From positions 1,875,001 through 1,939,000 of the forward strand of contig NZ_CP041243.1 of NCBI RefSeq assembly GCF_006547065.1: a stretch of DNA of 64,000 nucleotides, read 5' to 3'. The position numbers were made by a program, and so were the translations under genes. Shown piece after piece: positions 1-8,011 of this stretch. Every line of letters begins with the position of its first letter. The first letter of the stretch is position 1. Source of the DNA: Brevundimonas sp. M20 (GTDB taxonomy: Bacteria > Pseudomonadota > Alphaproteobacteria > Caulobacterales > Caulobacteraceae). The notes beneath the pieces are model-generated. The model ran no database searches. It saw nothing but the letters and a program-made list of their open reading frames with translations, and was not told the origin of the DNA.

Positions 1-184
1 GATCGGGCGAGGTGTCGATCAGCACGCTGGTCACGCCGTCCGGCCCATGGCGACGAATCAGGGCCGAACAGCGGGTACGGGCGTTCTTCGGCTCCGACGG
101 ATCACAGGCGCCCCAGTCGCCGTCGCCGCGCGGCACGCCCCCGGAAGAGCCGCTGCCCAGGATGACGACTTCCAGATCGTCCAT
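1..184 (-). CDS. MBL fold metallo-hydrolase, N-terminal part (runs off the window)
   Basis: Only the first 61 codons are inside the window; the gene continues past position 1. The N-terminus reads MDDLEVVILGSGSSGGVPR, followed by a Gly/Asp-rich stretch and a CSALIRR strand. This is the usual opening of PhnP/RNase Z-like metallo-beta-lactamase hydrolases that sit beside tatD in alphaproteobacteria. The metal-binding HxHxDH motif would lie outside the window. The ATG shares one base with the tatD stop (TGATG), so translation is probably coupled. Substrate unknown; phosphodiester cleavage is the family expectation. Confidence 0.8.
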   Translation of the reverse strand, partial: MDDLEVVILGSGSSGGVPRGDGDWGACDPSEPKNARTRCSALIRRHGPDGVTSVLIDTSPD

Positions 185-972
185 CACTGCCCTTCCGGTC
201 GAGGGATGCGGTCGAACAGGGCGAAGAAGGCGTCGGTGGTGCGGGCCTCGGCCTCTTCCCGGGACCAGCCCCGGATTTCGGCCAGCTTGTCCAGCACATG
301 GCCGACGTAGGCCGGTTCGTTCCTGCGCCCCCGATGCGGGATCGGCGCAAGATAGGGGCAGTCGGTTTCGACGATGATCCGGTCGGCCGGCATGACGGCG
401 ATGATATCGCGCACGGCCTGCGCCGCCTTGAAGGTCGCGATGCCGGACACCGAGAACCAGCCGCCGAGTTTCGCTGCTCTTTCAGCCAGTTCAGGCCCAC
501 TGGTGTAGCAGTGCATGAGGAATTTGAACGGCGCCCTGGCCTGTTCTTCCTCAAGGATGGCCGCCATGACGTCGTCGGCTTCGCGCGTGTGCACGACGAG
601 CGGCAGGCCGGTCAGGCGGGACGCCTCGATATGCTGACGGAACACCGCCGCCTGCTCCTCACGCGGGCTGAGGTCATAGTGGAAGTCCAGACCGCACTCG
701 CCGACGCCGACGACGCGCGGCCGGTGCGCCAGTTCGACCAGCCGGGCGGCGGTCAGGTCGGTATAATCCTTCGCCTCATGAGGATGAACGCCGACCGTGC
801 ACCAGATGTCGTCGTGCGCCATCGCCAGACCGTGCGTCGCCTCGAAGGTCGACAGCTTGTCCGAAATCTCGACCATCATCTGCACCCCGGCCTGACGGGC
901 GCGGGCGATCACCTCGTCCCGGTCCTCATCGAACTGGACGGCGTGCAGGTTGACGTGACTGTCGATGATCAT
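184..972 (-). CDS. tatD: TatD family metal-dependent DNase
   Basis: 262 residues, normal for TatD amidohydrolase-fold nucleases, which remove nucleotides from DNA ends and have been linked to DNA repair and quality control. The N-terminal metal motif reads IDSHVNLH, with Asn at the second ligand position, a variant also found in true TatD proteins. Later landmarks are GECGLDFHYD (metal Glu near residue 93), VVHTREAD (His near 127), MHCYTSG (His near 153) and the Asp of ETDCPYLAP (near 203). The start overlaps the holB stop by four bases (ATGA) and the stop overlaps the MBL gene start, so it belongs to the tmk-holB-tatD transcript. Confidence 0.93.
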   Translation of the reverse strand: MIIDSHVNLHAVQFDEDRDEVIARARQAGVQMMVEISDKLSTFEATHGLAMAHDDIWCTVGVHPHEAKDYTDLTAARLVELAHRPRVVGVGECGLDFHYDLSPREEQAAVFRQHIEASRLTGLPLVVHTREADDVMAAILEEEQARAPFKFLMHCYTSGPELAERAAKLGGWFSVSGIATFKAAQAVRDIIAVMPADRIIVETDCPYLAPIPHRGRRNEPAYVGHVLDKLAEIRGWSREEAEARTTDAFFALFDRIPRPEGQ

Positions 973-1949
973 CCGCGGGCGGCCTTGGTGCGTTGCAGGT
1001 CCGCCAGCGCCCCGGCCAGCACATCGGCCCGGTCCAGATTGATGGCGGCTGTGCGGTCCGGCAGATCAGACAACCGGGTCCACAGGTCCGCCCATTTGGC
1101 GCCGGACGCGCCTTCTTCAAGAGCGCGCACCTTCACGGCGGCGATCAGGCGCTCCATCAGGGTTTCGAACCGCTCCTGTCCCTCGGCGCCGCGGAACTTG
1201 TCGGCGATGGCGAGGGCTTCGGCGCGGTCGACGTGCTCAGCGTTCACCCAGTCCTGCGCGATCTGATCGGCCTCCAGCGTCGCACCGGACGCCAGCGCCA
1301 GCGCCTGACCGGGCGAGCCGCCGGCCATGCCGGCGATGCGCGACGCCTCGGCCGAGGACACGCCGGTGCGATTGCGGACCATCTCCTCCAGCGCATGTTG
1401 CGGCCAGACCGGGAAGGCCAGACGGCGGCAACGCGACCGGATGGTGGCCAGCAGCCGGCCCGGCGCATGGGTGACGAGAAACAGCACGCCTCGTTCCGGC
1501 GGTTCTTCAAGAACCTTCAGCAAGGCGTTGGCGGCGTTCAGGTTCAGATCATCCGCAGCGTCGATGATAGCCACCCGATAATGGGCCTGGGACGGGCTCT
1601 TGGAGAAGAACTCCGGCAGGTCGCGCGCCTGATCGACCGAGATCGACTTCTTCGTCTTGCCGCCCTCGACCAGCCGCTCCAGCACCAGCAGATCCGGATG
1701 GGACTGGGCCGCGATCTGGCGGGACACAGGATCATAGGAGTCCGCGCCCAGAGGTCCGCGCGACGGGTTCGGCGCCGCGCCCAGCAGACGACGGGCCGCG
1801 CGGTAGGCGAAGGTCGCCTTGCCCGAGCCCTCCACCCCGCACAGCAGCCAGGCGTGATGCAGGCGGCCACGTTGCTGGGCATCGACAAAGGCGGCCTCGG
1901 CGGCGGCGTCCGGGATCAGGTCAAAACGGTCCCGAGGGTGCTCGCTCAC
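969..1949 (-). CDS. holB: DNA polymerase III subunit delta-prime
   Basis: 326 residues. This is the clamp-loader subunit that helps place the beta sliding clamp on DNA in the cytoplasmic replisome. The AAA+ fold is visible: LLCGVEGSGKAT near residues 36-47 as the P-loop region, NAANALLKVLEEPP as the conserved lid/SRC helix region near 140-153, and LVTHAPGRLLATIRSRC as the sensor 1 strand and arginine-finger segment. Both ends overlap neighbours by four bases (tmk upstream, tatD downstream), indicating a tightly coupled operon. In many alphaproteobacteria metG lies between holB and tatD; it is absent here. Confidence 0.93.
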   Translation of the reverse strand: MSEHPRDRFDLIPDAAAEAAFVDAQQRGRLHHAWLLCGVEGSGKATFAYRAARRLLGAAPNPSRGPLGADSYDPVSRQIAAQSHPDLLVLERLVEGGKTKKSISVDQARDLPEFFSKSPSQAHYRVAIIDAADDLNLNAANALLKVLEEPPERGVLFLVTHAPGRLLATIRSRCRRLAFPVWPQHALEEMVRNRTGVSSAEASRIAGMAGGSPGQALALASGATLEADQIAQDWVNAEHVDRAEALAIADKFRGAEGQERFETLMERLIAAVKVRALEEGASGAKWADLWTRLSDLPDRTAAINLDRADVLAGALADLQRTKAARG

Positions 1950-2572
1950 AGCAGCCGACCCTCAATGGCGGCCCAGACGCGAGCGGCCACCGCCTCCTCA
2001 TCCCCCGTGGCGTCAATCACCACGCAGCGATCAGACTTTTCTTTCGCGATTTCAAGGAAACGGCGGCGAAGTCTCTCATGGAACTCCAGCCCCTTGGACT
2101 CGAACCGGGTCTCGAACAGGCCGCGTCCGAAGGCGCGCTCCAGACCCACCTCGACCGGCAGGTCGAAGATCAGGGTCAGGTCCGGCTGGGTGTCGCCGAC
2201 GATGGCGGCGTCGAGGGTTTCGATAAAGTCGGCGGGCGTGCCGCCGCCGGCCCCCTGATAGGCGCGGCTGGAATCGGCGAAGCGATCGCAAACCACCCAG
2301 CGACCGGCCTCGAGCGCGGGGCGGATGGTCTTCTCCAGATGATCGCTGCGGGCGGCGAACATCAGCATGGTCTCGGTCAGCGGCGACCAGCGCCCGGCGT
2401 CGCCGTTCAGGGCGATATTGCGGATTTCTTCAGCGCCCTGCGAACCGCCGGGCTCACGCGTGCGCACGACGTCGATCTCGCGCTCGCGCAGCCGATCGAC
2501 CAGCCGGCCGACCTGCGTGGACTTGCCGGCGCCTTCGCCGCCTTCGAACGTAATGAATCTGCCGTGGGTCAC
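1946..2572 (-). CDS. tmk: Thymidylate kinase
   Basis: 208 residues, standard length. It phosphorylates dTMP to dTDP with ATP for DNA synthesis. The P-loop is FEGGEGAGKST (residues 9-19). The REPGGSQGAEEIRN segment near 40 and CDRFADSSRAYQGAG near 94 are the dTMP-binding and DR[YF] motifs. A basic lid region follows near residues 140-155. The stop overlaps the holB start by four bases, so dTTP supply and the clamp loader are co-expressed. The 37 bp between it and rlpA hold no recognisable terminator. Confidence 0.95.
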   Translation of the reverse strand: MTHGRFITFEGGEGAGKSTQVGRLVDRLREREIDVVRTREPGGSQGAEEIRNIALNGDAGRWSPLTETMLMFAARSDHLEKTIRPALEAGRWVVCDRFADSSRAYQGAGGGTPADFIETLDAAIVGDTQPDLTLIFDLPVEVGLERAFGRGLFETRFESKGLEFHERLRRRFLEIAKEKSDRCVVIDATGDEEAVAARVWAAIEGRLL

Positions 2573-2609
2573 CGGCGCACAATGGCGACCCCGCCGACTG
2601 AAACAAGCC

Positions 2610-3413
2610 TTAGCGGCCCGATATCAACAGGGCGTCCGCATATCCGCGCGCGACCACGGCCTGACGGGCGTGTTCGGCGGCGTTGGCGTCGGTCCAGGGG
2701 CCGACCAGAACCCGGTAAGCGGGCGAATCGCCCTGCCCCGCCACATCGACGGTCGCCCGGTCGCCGAGACGATCCGCCACCCGGCGAGCGGCGCGGCGGT
2801 CGCTGAACGATCCGGCCTGAATCCAGAACCGACCGGCCTCGGCGGCAGGCTCGGGACGCGGCGGCGGCGGCCCGGGCGCGACGGTGGCGGCGTACTGCAG
2901 CGGCTGGGCCGAGCCGAGACGCGGCGCCGGACCGAGGTAGCGCACCCTCACCTCGCCCACGCCTTGCTGAAGCATGCCCAGCTGGTCGGCGGCGCCGCGC
3001 GACAGGTCGATGATCCGCCCGTCCACGAACGGTCCCCGATCATTGATCCGCACCACGATGCTGCGTCCGTTGGCCAGATTGGTGACCTCGACCAGACCCG
3101 GCAGCGGCAAGGTCTTGTGAGCGGCGGTCAGGGCGTACATGTCGAACCGCTCGCCCGTCGCGGTCGGGCGGCCGTTGAACTGGTCCCCGTACCAGGAGGC
3201 GGTTCCGGTCTCGTCGTAGTTCGGCTGCTCCGCCGGGCGATACCAGCGCCCCCGGATCTGATAGGGCCGCATGGTGCCCGATACGATCGGCGCCGGATCG
3301 GTGACGACCGGAAGACGCGCCCCGCCTGTCGACCGCGCCCCGGTCGCGCACGCCGCCATCAGGGGCAGCAGCGCCACGATACAGGCGCCCTTGAGCAGTC
3401 TTGCCGTCATCAT
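2610..3413 (-). CDS. rlpA: RlpA family lipoprotein with SPOR domain
   Basis: 267 residues. An N-terminal signal ends in the lipobox LMAAC (Cys22), predicting an outer-membrane lipoprotein. Residues about 68-150 form the RlpA double-psi beta-barrel, with [19 protein letters not shown] and the VRINDRGPF motif typical of septal lytic transglycosylases. The last 75 residues are a SPOR domain ([19 protein letters not shown]) that binds denuded septal peptidoglycan. A role in cell division and peptidoglycan remodelling follows from the family. It lies upstream of tmk on the same strand and may be the first gene of that operon. Catalytic activity itself is not proven by sequence. Confidence 0.88.
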   Translation of the reverse strand: MMTARLLKGACIVALLPLMAACATGARSTGGARLPVVTDPAPIVSGTMRPYQIRGRWYRPAEQPNYDETGTASWYGDQFNGRPTATGERFDMYALTAAHKTLPLPGLVEVTNLANGRSIVVRINDRGPFVDGRIIDLSRGAADQLGMLQQGVGEVRVRYLGPAPRLGSAQPLQYAATVAPGPPPPRPEPAAEAGRFWIQAGSFSDRRAARRVADRLGDRATVDVAGQGDSPAYRVLVGPWTDANAAEHARQAVVARGYADALLISGR

Positions 3414-3507
3414 CCCGATCCTTGTGGAGATCCGGATGCCACACGGACATTTCCGCTTTGGTTAACGCGCCGTTTGAGGGTATGCGGCTTGTCCGCTCAC
3501 GGGACAC

Positions 3508-3597
3508 GGACAGGTGGCCGAGTGGTTTAAGGCAGCGGTCTTGAAAACCGCCGTAGGTGAGAGCCTACCGTGGGTTCGAATCCCACCCTGTCCGCCA
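3508..3597 (+). tRNA. tRNA-Ser(TGA)
   Basis: A complete class II tRNA of 90 nt including an encoded CCA. The acceptor stem GGACAGG/CCTGTCC pairs 3508-3514 with 3587-3593. The anticodon loop CTTGAAA gives anticodon TGA at 3542-3544. The long variable arm (GTAGGTGAGAGCCTAC) is typical for tRNA-Ser, and the T-loop is GGTTCGAATC. It stands alone on the plus strand between divergent rlpA and the convergent SDR gene. The 119 bases between it and the SDR stop hold no gene. Confidence 0.97.
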
Positions 3598-3716
3598 CCT
3601 TCATGGTGAAGCCTCCAGATTTCCGTTCAGACTGGAAAGCGGACATTGAAACTGCGGCGGAGCCCGGCGCCTGTCCGTCCCGGCCGGCTGGGCCGAGTGC
3701 GGACAGGCCTTCACAG

Positions 3717-4505
3717 TCAGACGGTCGGCACTGTTCCTCCATCGACGACGAGTTCCGTTCCGTGAATCGCACTGGCCCGGTCCGAGGCGAGGAACGCGAT
3801 GGCGTTCGCGACCTCGGAGGGTTCGGCGCCGCGTCCGATCGAGATGCCGCCCAGCCCGGAGAGGACAAGTTGTCTCGCGTCCTCGAGGGTTCCGCCATTA
3901 GCCGCCCGTATGCGCTCGAGGAACACATCCGTGCCCTCGGTCATGATCCAGCCCGGAGACACGGTGTTGACGCGCACTCCCCTTGGTCCGAGTTCCTTGG
4001 AGATGGACTTGCTGTAGGTCCGTAGCGCGGCCTTCGCGGCGGCATAGGCCGTCGTCGCGTCGGGGAGCGGCAGGACCGACTGGATGGAGGTGATATGCAC
4101 CACCGCGCCGGAGCCCCGTTCGATCATCTGCGGGATCAGCAGACGGTCGAGACGAACCGCCGCCAGCAGGTTCAAATTCAGCTCGGACAGCCAATCCTCG
4201 TCGGTCAAGGCGACGAAGCCGCCGCCCGGCGTGTTCGAGCCTCCAAGGACATGGACGAGGATATCGATCCCGCCCAGACGCTGAAGCGCCGCACCGGCGA
4301 GAGCTTCTCCCCCTGCCGCCGTCGTCAGATCCGCCTCAACGAATTCGACGCCGTCGATGGGCTCGGGGTTCGCGCGCGCCGAGGTGATCACCCGTGCGCC
4401 GCCGGCCAGGAAGCGCTCGACGGTGGCGCGGCCCAGACCCTTGGTGCCGCCGGTGATGAGGACACGCTTGCCCGCGAACTCCGTGGCATTCTCCGGGGCC
4501 CTCAC
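3717..4505 (-). CDS. SDR family oxidoreductase
   Basis: 262 residues, a classical short-chain dehydrogenase/reductase. The cofactor motif is TGGTKGLG (residues 18-25), and an Asp-Leu pair (EADLTT) follows the third strand. The catalytic Ser sits in HITSIQSVLP and the YxxxK pair in YAAAKAAL. The C-terminal ELVVDGGTVPTV is the usual SDR ending. It is translationally coupled to the NTF2-like gene, whose stop overlaps its start by four bases. Both are divergent from a LysR regulator. Substrate not predictable; the pairing with an NTF2-like protein suggests catabolic or detoxifying modification of a small hydrophobic molecule (inference). Confidence 0.88.
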   Translation of the reverse strand: MRAPENATEFAGKRVLITGGTKGLGRATVERFLAGGARVITSARANPEPIDGVEFVEADLTTAAGGEALAGAALQRLGGIDILVHVLGGSNTPGGGFVALTDEDWLSELNLNLLAAVRLDRLLIPQMIERGSGAVVHITSIQSVLPLPDATTAYAAAKAALRTYSKSISKELGPRGVRVNTVSPGWIMTEGTDVFLERIRAANGGTLEDARQLVLSGLGGISIGRGAEPSEVANAIAFLASDRASAIHGTELVVDGGTVPTV

Positions 4506-4831
4506 GCCGAGACCTCCATGGTCCTGATGGCGTCGCCGTCGAGTTCCACGCGGTAGGTGAAGCGGATCGGACTGCCCGGAAACTCACCATGGGCCGGACC
4601 TTCGACCACGACCGCCTGACCTTCATGACGAACGGCGTCGGGGCTGAAGATCGCCTTCAGGCCAACGACCATCTCCTCAAGCAGGGCGCGGATTTCGGCA
4701 TGACCCTCGAAGCGTTTGCCGTTGTCGAGGAAGACTGCGTCGGCGGCGAATGATTTCATCATACCGTCGAGGTCCAGCCTTGCATTGGCCTCCACATAGT
4801 CGGCGATCGGGGACGGAAGCTCTGGAGACAT
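4502..4831 (-). CDS. NTF2-like (SnoaL-type) nuclear transport factor 2 family protein
   Basis: 109 residues, matching the compact NTF2-like alpha+beta cone fold. The opening IADYVEANARLDLDGMMKSF, then DAVFLDNGKRFEGHAEIRALL, is the usual helix followed by first strands of SnoaL-like proteins. GEFPGSPIRFTYRVELDGDAI is the closing sheet. Members act as isomerases, cyclases or binding proteins. It is the first gene of a two-gene unit with the SDR (four-base overlap) and is divergently arranged from the LysR gene at 4959, with 127 bp of shared control region. Confidence 0.75.
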   Translation of the reverse strand: MSPELPSPIADYVEANARLDLDGMMKSFAADAVFLDNGKRFEGHAEIRALLEEMVVGLKAIFSPDAVRHEGQAVVVEGPAHGEFPGSPIRFTYRVELDGDAIRTMEVSA

Positions 4832-4914
4832 TGGTCTGTCCTGCTGTTTGGGTCACAGCCGGGTGGCCGCGCCTTTCGATGACGCCAAGATAGGGATGGA
4901 CAGATCGTGCGATA

Positions 4915-4956
4915 ATCGGGACAAATTTGGATGAGACGTCACGAAATTCGGGACAA
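4915..4956. promoter_or_regulatory. Direct repeats in the LysR/NTF2 intergenic region, candidate LysR site
   Basis: Two near-identical decamers, ATCGGGACAA (4915-4924) and TTCGGGACAA (4947-4956), lie 32 bp apart, about three helical turns, directly upstream of the LysR gene. LysR regulators commonly bind spaced sites in such divergent gaps and control both their own gene and the divergent operon. The repeats are seen in the sequence; binding is inference. Confidence 0.4.
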
Positions 4957-4958
4957 TC

Positions 4959-5879
4959 ATGAGAAGCAGCCTGACCGAATTGGACGCCGTTCTGGTCATC
5001 GCCCGCTGCGGCAAGTTCCGCGCGGCCGCGATCGAACTCGGTGTATCGACAACCGCGCTGAGTAACGCCGTTGGGAAGTTGGAGCGCACGCTTGGCGTTC
5101 GGCTCTTCAACCGGACGACAAGAAGCGTCTCATTGACCGAGGCGGGTCTGCAGTTCGTCGCCCAGGTCGCGCCCGCCATGCGAGACATCCATGAGGCCAT
5201 GGACATGGTGCGCTCCCGACAGGCCACACCCTCGGGCACCCTGCGCATCAATGCCTTTCCGACAGCGGCGCGGGAAATTTTCTCTTCGCTCGTCCTGCCG
5301 TTCGTTCATCAGCACCCCCAGGTCCATGTCGATATCGTCACGGAGGGTCGCATGGTGGACATCGTCGCCGGTGGCTTCGATTTCGGCGTCCGGAGCGCTG
5401 ATCGGGTGCCCGTCGACATGATCGCCCTTCCCCTGGGGGTCGCGCGACGTAATGTGGTGGTGGCTTCACCGACCTATCTGAAGGCCCATGGAAGGCCACG
5501 GGTTCCCCAGGACCTGTTGCGCCACTCGTGTCTTCGCGTCCGTCTTCCGAATGGCGCGCTCTATCGCTGGCCGTTCGAGAAGGAGGGCGAGTCCATTCAC
5601 ATCGACGTCGAAGGCCCCCTCACCCTCGATGAAGCCAGCCTCGCCCGCACCGCCGCCATCGCGTCGATGGGCCTCACCCTGGCGATGGAAGCCGACGTGC
5701 GGGACGACCTTGAGACCGGCAGGCTGATACCCGTTCTCGAGGACTGGACGCCCGCCCTGTCGCCATTGAGCCTCTACTATCCCAGCCGTCGTAACCCGAC
5801 CGCCGCGTTCAAGGCGTTCATCGACTTTGCGCGACAAAACGGGAAAGCCGAATCTCCGCCCGGCGCCAGCCTGCCGTAA
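4959..5879 (+). CDS. LysR family transcriptional regulator
   Basis: 306 residues, standard for the family. The N-terminal winged helix-turn-helix covers residues 1-60 ([19 protein letters not shown], then [19 protein letters not shown]). The C-terminal two-lobed effector-binding domain covers about 90-295. The [15 protein letters not shown] and [14 protein letters not shown] segments resemble the CrgA/YafC-like subgroup that often controls neighbouring oxidoreductases. It is divergent from the NTF2-SDR pair, which is therefore the likely target. The inducer is unknown. The ATG at 4959 fits the domain start. Confidence 0.92.
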   Translation: MRSSLTELDAVLVIARCGKFRAAAIELGVSTTALSNAVGKLERTLGVRLFNRTTRSVSLTEAGLQFVAQVAPAMRDIHEAMDMVRSRQATPSGTLRINAFPTAAREIFSSLVLPFVHQHPQVHVDIVTEGRMVDIVAGGFDFGVRSADRVPVDMIALPLGVARRNVVVASPTYLKAHGRPRVPQDLLRHSCLRVRLPNGALYRWPFEKEGESIHIDVEGPLTLDEASLARTAAIASMGLTLAMEADVRDDLETGRLIPVLEDWTPALSPLSLYYPSRRNPTAAFKAFIDFARQNGKAESPPGASLP

Positions 5880-5900
5880 GCTTCCGACGTTTCCCGAGCT

Positions 5901-7013
5901 TCACGCCCCGTCAGGCTGCGCGTTGCGCCAGGCATTGAGGCGGGTCTGAACGTCGGCTTCGGTATCGCCGTAGAACAGGTTGTACGGCCGCGCCTTGCGG
6001 CGGTCGGCCCAACTGCCGGTCGGCTGGAGCGACTCCAGACGCGGCGCGCTGTGGCGCAGCAGGCCGCCACGACACTGGGCGGACACCTCGCGGGCCATGA
6101 GAGCCGGGCGGGCGCCCCACTCCAGCCCGGTCGCGTTGGTGGCGCCGCGCTGGGCGCGGGCGGCCACGAGGGCCACGTCGGTAGAGCCGGTAAGCGGGTT
6201 CACACAGACCGCCGGGCGCCCCTCCAGCTCGACCAGACGCCCCCGGTCGTCCCAGACCAGGGCGCGTCGGAGCCGACGCCGGGCCGCGCCGTCATTGCCG
6301 TCATCGACCGGCGACCAGGCGACGATGCAGCCGACCTGATCCCGGCGCGAACAGGCGGGGACGGCCGGGGACAGCCGATCCACCGGAACCACCACATCGA
6401 CCAGATAGACCGCGGCGATCCGGGATCTGAGCGCCCTGTCGCCTGCCACGCGCTCGCGCACCAGCCGTTCCAGAAGCTCGCCGCCCTGCTCGGTGCCCGC
6501 CAGCACAAGTGGACCGGCGGGGTGACGCTTCAGCCAGGCCTCGAACGCGGCGGCGATGTCCTGATAGGCGAAAGCCCGGGCCTCGCGCGCGTCCTCACGC
6601 AGGGTCAGACGAGTATAGAGGCTGGCCTGCCGGTAGCGGGGCGCGCTGACCCTGCCCGCGCGGGCGAAGGGACCGGCGTAATTGGGCAGGACCACCTCAC
6701 GCAGCCAGCGCTCGCCTCGACGCTCGCCGATGGGTCCGTTCCAGTCGCGCCCGCCGTCATAGGTGGTGGAGTGAACGTAGAAGACCGAGGCGTCCCCGGT
6801 CTCCGGCGCGCGGGCGTCGAGCAGGGCCCAGCTTTCCGCCCTGCCGTAATCCGGGGCCGGCGGCGGCGAATAGGTCTGGAACGGCACCTGGGGATCGAGC
6901 CCGGCACGCAGAATGTCGCCCCGCCACACCGCGACGGCTGTCACGACGAGCAGGACCAGGGCGAGGCCCACGACGCCGACCCACTGCCGGGCTGTCAGCG
7001 TCGCCAATCTCAC
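5901..7013 (-). CDS. DUF3089 domain protein (alpha/beta-hydrolase-like), membrane anchored
   Basis: 370 residues. A transmembrane segment covers residues 11-30 (WVGVVGLALVLLVVTAVAVW); the rest is the DUF3089 alpha/beta-hydrolase-like fold, with the diagnostic FYVHSTTYDGG segment near 78. The position expected for the nucleophile elbow reads AGTEQGGE (residues 172-179), with Glu175 where family members usually carry Ser, so classic serine-hydrolase chemistry is doubtful. Its start overlaps the hldD stop by four bases, making it the last gene of the kdsA-hldE-hldD operon. A role in the cell envelope is inferred from that position. The enzyme activity of DUF3089 is not established. Confidence 0.8.
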   Translation of the reverse strand: MRLATLTARQWVGVVGLALVLLVVTAVAVWRGDILRAGLDPQVPFQTYSPPPAPDYGRAESWALLDARAPETGDASVFYVHSTTYDGGRDWNGPIGERRGERWLREVVLPNYAGPFARAGRVSAPRYRQASLYTRLTLREDAREARAFAYQDIAAAFEAWLKRHPAGPLVLAGTEQGGELLERLVRERVAGDRALRSRIAAVYLVDVVVPVDRLSPAVPACSRRDQVGCIVAWSPVDDGNDGAARRRLRRALVWDDRGRLVELEGRPAVCVNPLTGSTDVALVAARAQRGATNATGLEWGARPALMAREVSAQCRGGLLRHSAPRLESLQPTGSWADRRKARPYNLFYGDTEADVQTRLNAWRNAQPDGA

Positions 7014-8011
7014 CGGTAGGCGTCCGAGGTCATCAGGAAGTCCTGCACATAGCGGCGGACCCCCTCCTCCAGCGGCGTCGACTGGCCGCTGTAGCCCGCG
7101 GCGCGGATGCGTTCCATCCGGGCCTCGGTGAAGTACTGGTACTTGTCCCGGATCGACAGCGGGGTGTCGACGTATTCGACCCGCGGCGTCTTGCCCGCCG
7201 CGCTGAAGGTGGCGTTGGCCAGATCGAGGAAGGAGCGCGCCTGCCCCGAACCGGCGTTGAATACGCCCGAAACGGCCGGGGTCTCCAGCAGCCAGTCGAT
7301 AATGTCGACAACATCCTCGACGAAGACAAAGTCACGCATCTGACCGCCGTCGGCGTAGTTCGGGTTGTGCGACCGGAACAGGGTGACCGGCTCGCCTGCC
7401 TGAACCTTGGGCCAGATCTGGGCCACGACCGACTTCATCCCGCCCTTGTGGTATTCGTTGGGGCCATAGACGTTGAAGAATTTGAGCCCCGCCCACTGGC
7501 TGGGCGCATTGCCCTCGTCGGCCTGTTTCACCGCATACTGGTCGAACAGGTATTTCGAATAGCCATAGGCGTTCAGCGGGCGCAGACCCGACAGCCACTC
7601 GATGTCATCCCGGTCCTCGAACCCGCTGTCTCCGTCGCCGTAGGTGGCGGCCGAGGAGGCGTAGATGAGCCGGGCGTCGCGCAGCACGCACCAGTCCCAC
7701 AGGTCGCGGGACAGGCTGAAATTGGTGCGCATGATCAGGTCGGCGTCCGCCTCGGTCGTCGAGGAGATGGCGCCCATGTGGACGATGGCCTCGACCCGGT
7801 CGGCGTGCTGTTCCAGCTTTTCGAACAGCTCCTCCGGCTGCCAGAAGTCGGCGATGCCGTGCTTGGCCAGGTTCTTCCACTTGCCCAACGCCGCGTCTTC
7901 CATGCGGTCGCACACGACGATGTCGCGACGGTCCTCGGCGCACAGGCGCGCGACGATGTTCGAGCCGATGAAGCCCGCGCCGCCGGTCACCACGATCATT
8001 CGCCGGGCCAT
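7010..8011 (-). CDS. hldD: ADP-L-glycero-D-manno-heptose 6-epimerase
   Basis: 333 residues. It inverts C6 of ADP-D-glycero-beta-D-manno-heptose to give the L,D form used in the lipopolysaccharide inner core. The NADP-binding motif VTGGAGFIGSN is at residues 8-18. MGAISSTTEAD near 76, the Ser of SSAATYGDG, and YGYSKYLFDQ (Tyr and Lys of YxxxK) are typical of HldD/RfaD. It overlaps the upstream hldE stop by one base (TGATG) and the downstream DUF3089 start by four bases. Cytoplasmic. Confidence 0.95.
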   Translation of the reverse strand: MARRMIVVTGGAGFIGSNIVARLCAEDRRDIVVCDRMEDAALGKWKNLAKHGIADFWQPEELFEKLEQHADRVEAIVHMGAISSTTEADADLIMRTNFSLSRDLWDWCVLRDARLIYASSAATYGDGDSGFEDRDDIEWLSGLRPLNAYGYSKYLFDQYAVKQADEGNAPSQWAGLKFFNVYGPNEYHKGGMKSVVAQIWPKVQAGEPVTLFRSHNPNYADGGQMRDFVFVEDVVDIIDWLLETPAVSGVFNAGSGQARSFLDLANATFSAAGKTPRVEYVDTPLSIRDKYQYFTEARMERIRAAGYSGQSTPLEEGVRRYVQDFLMTSDAYR

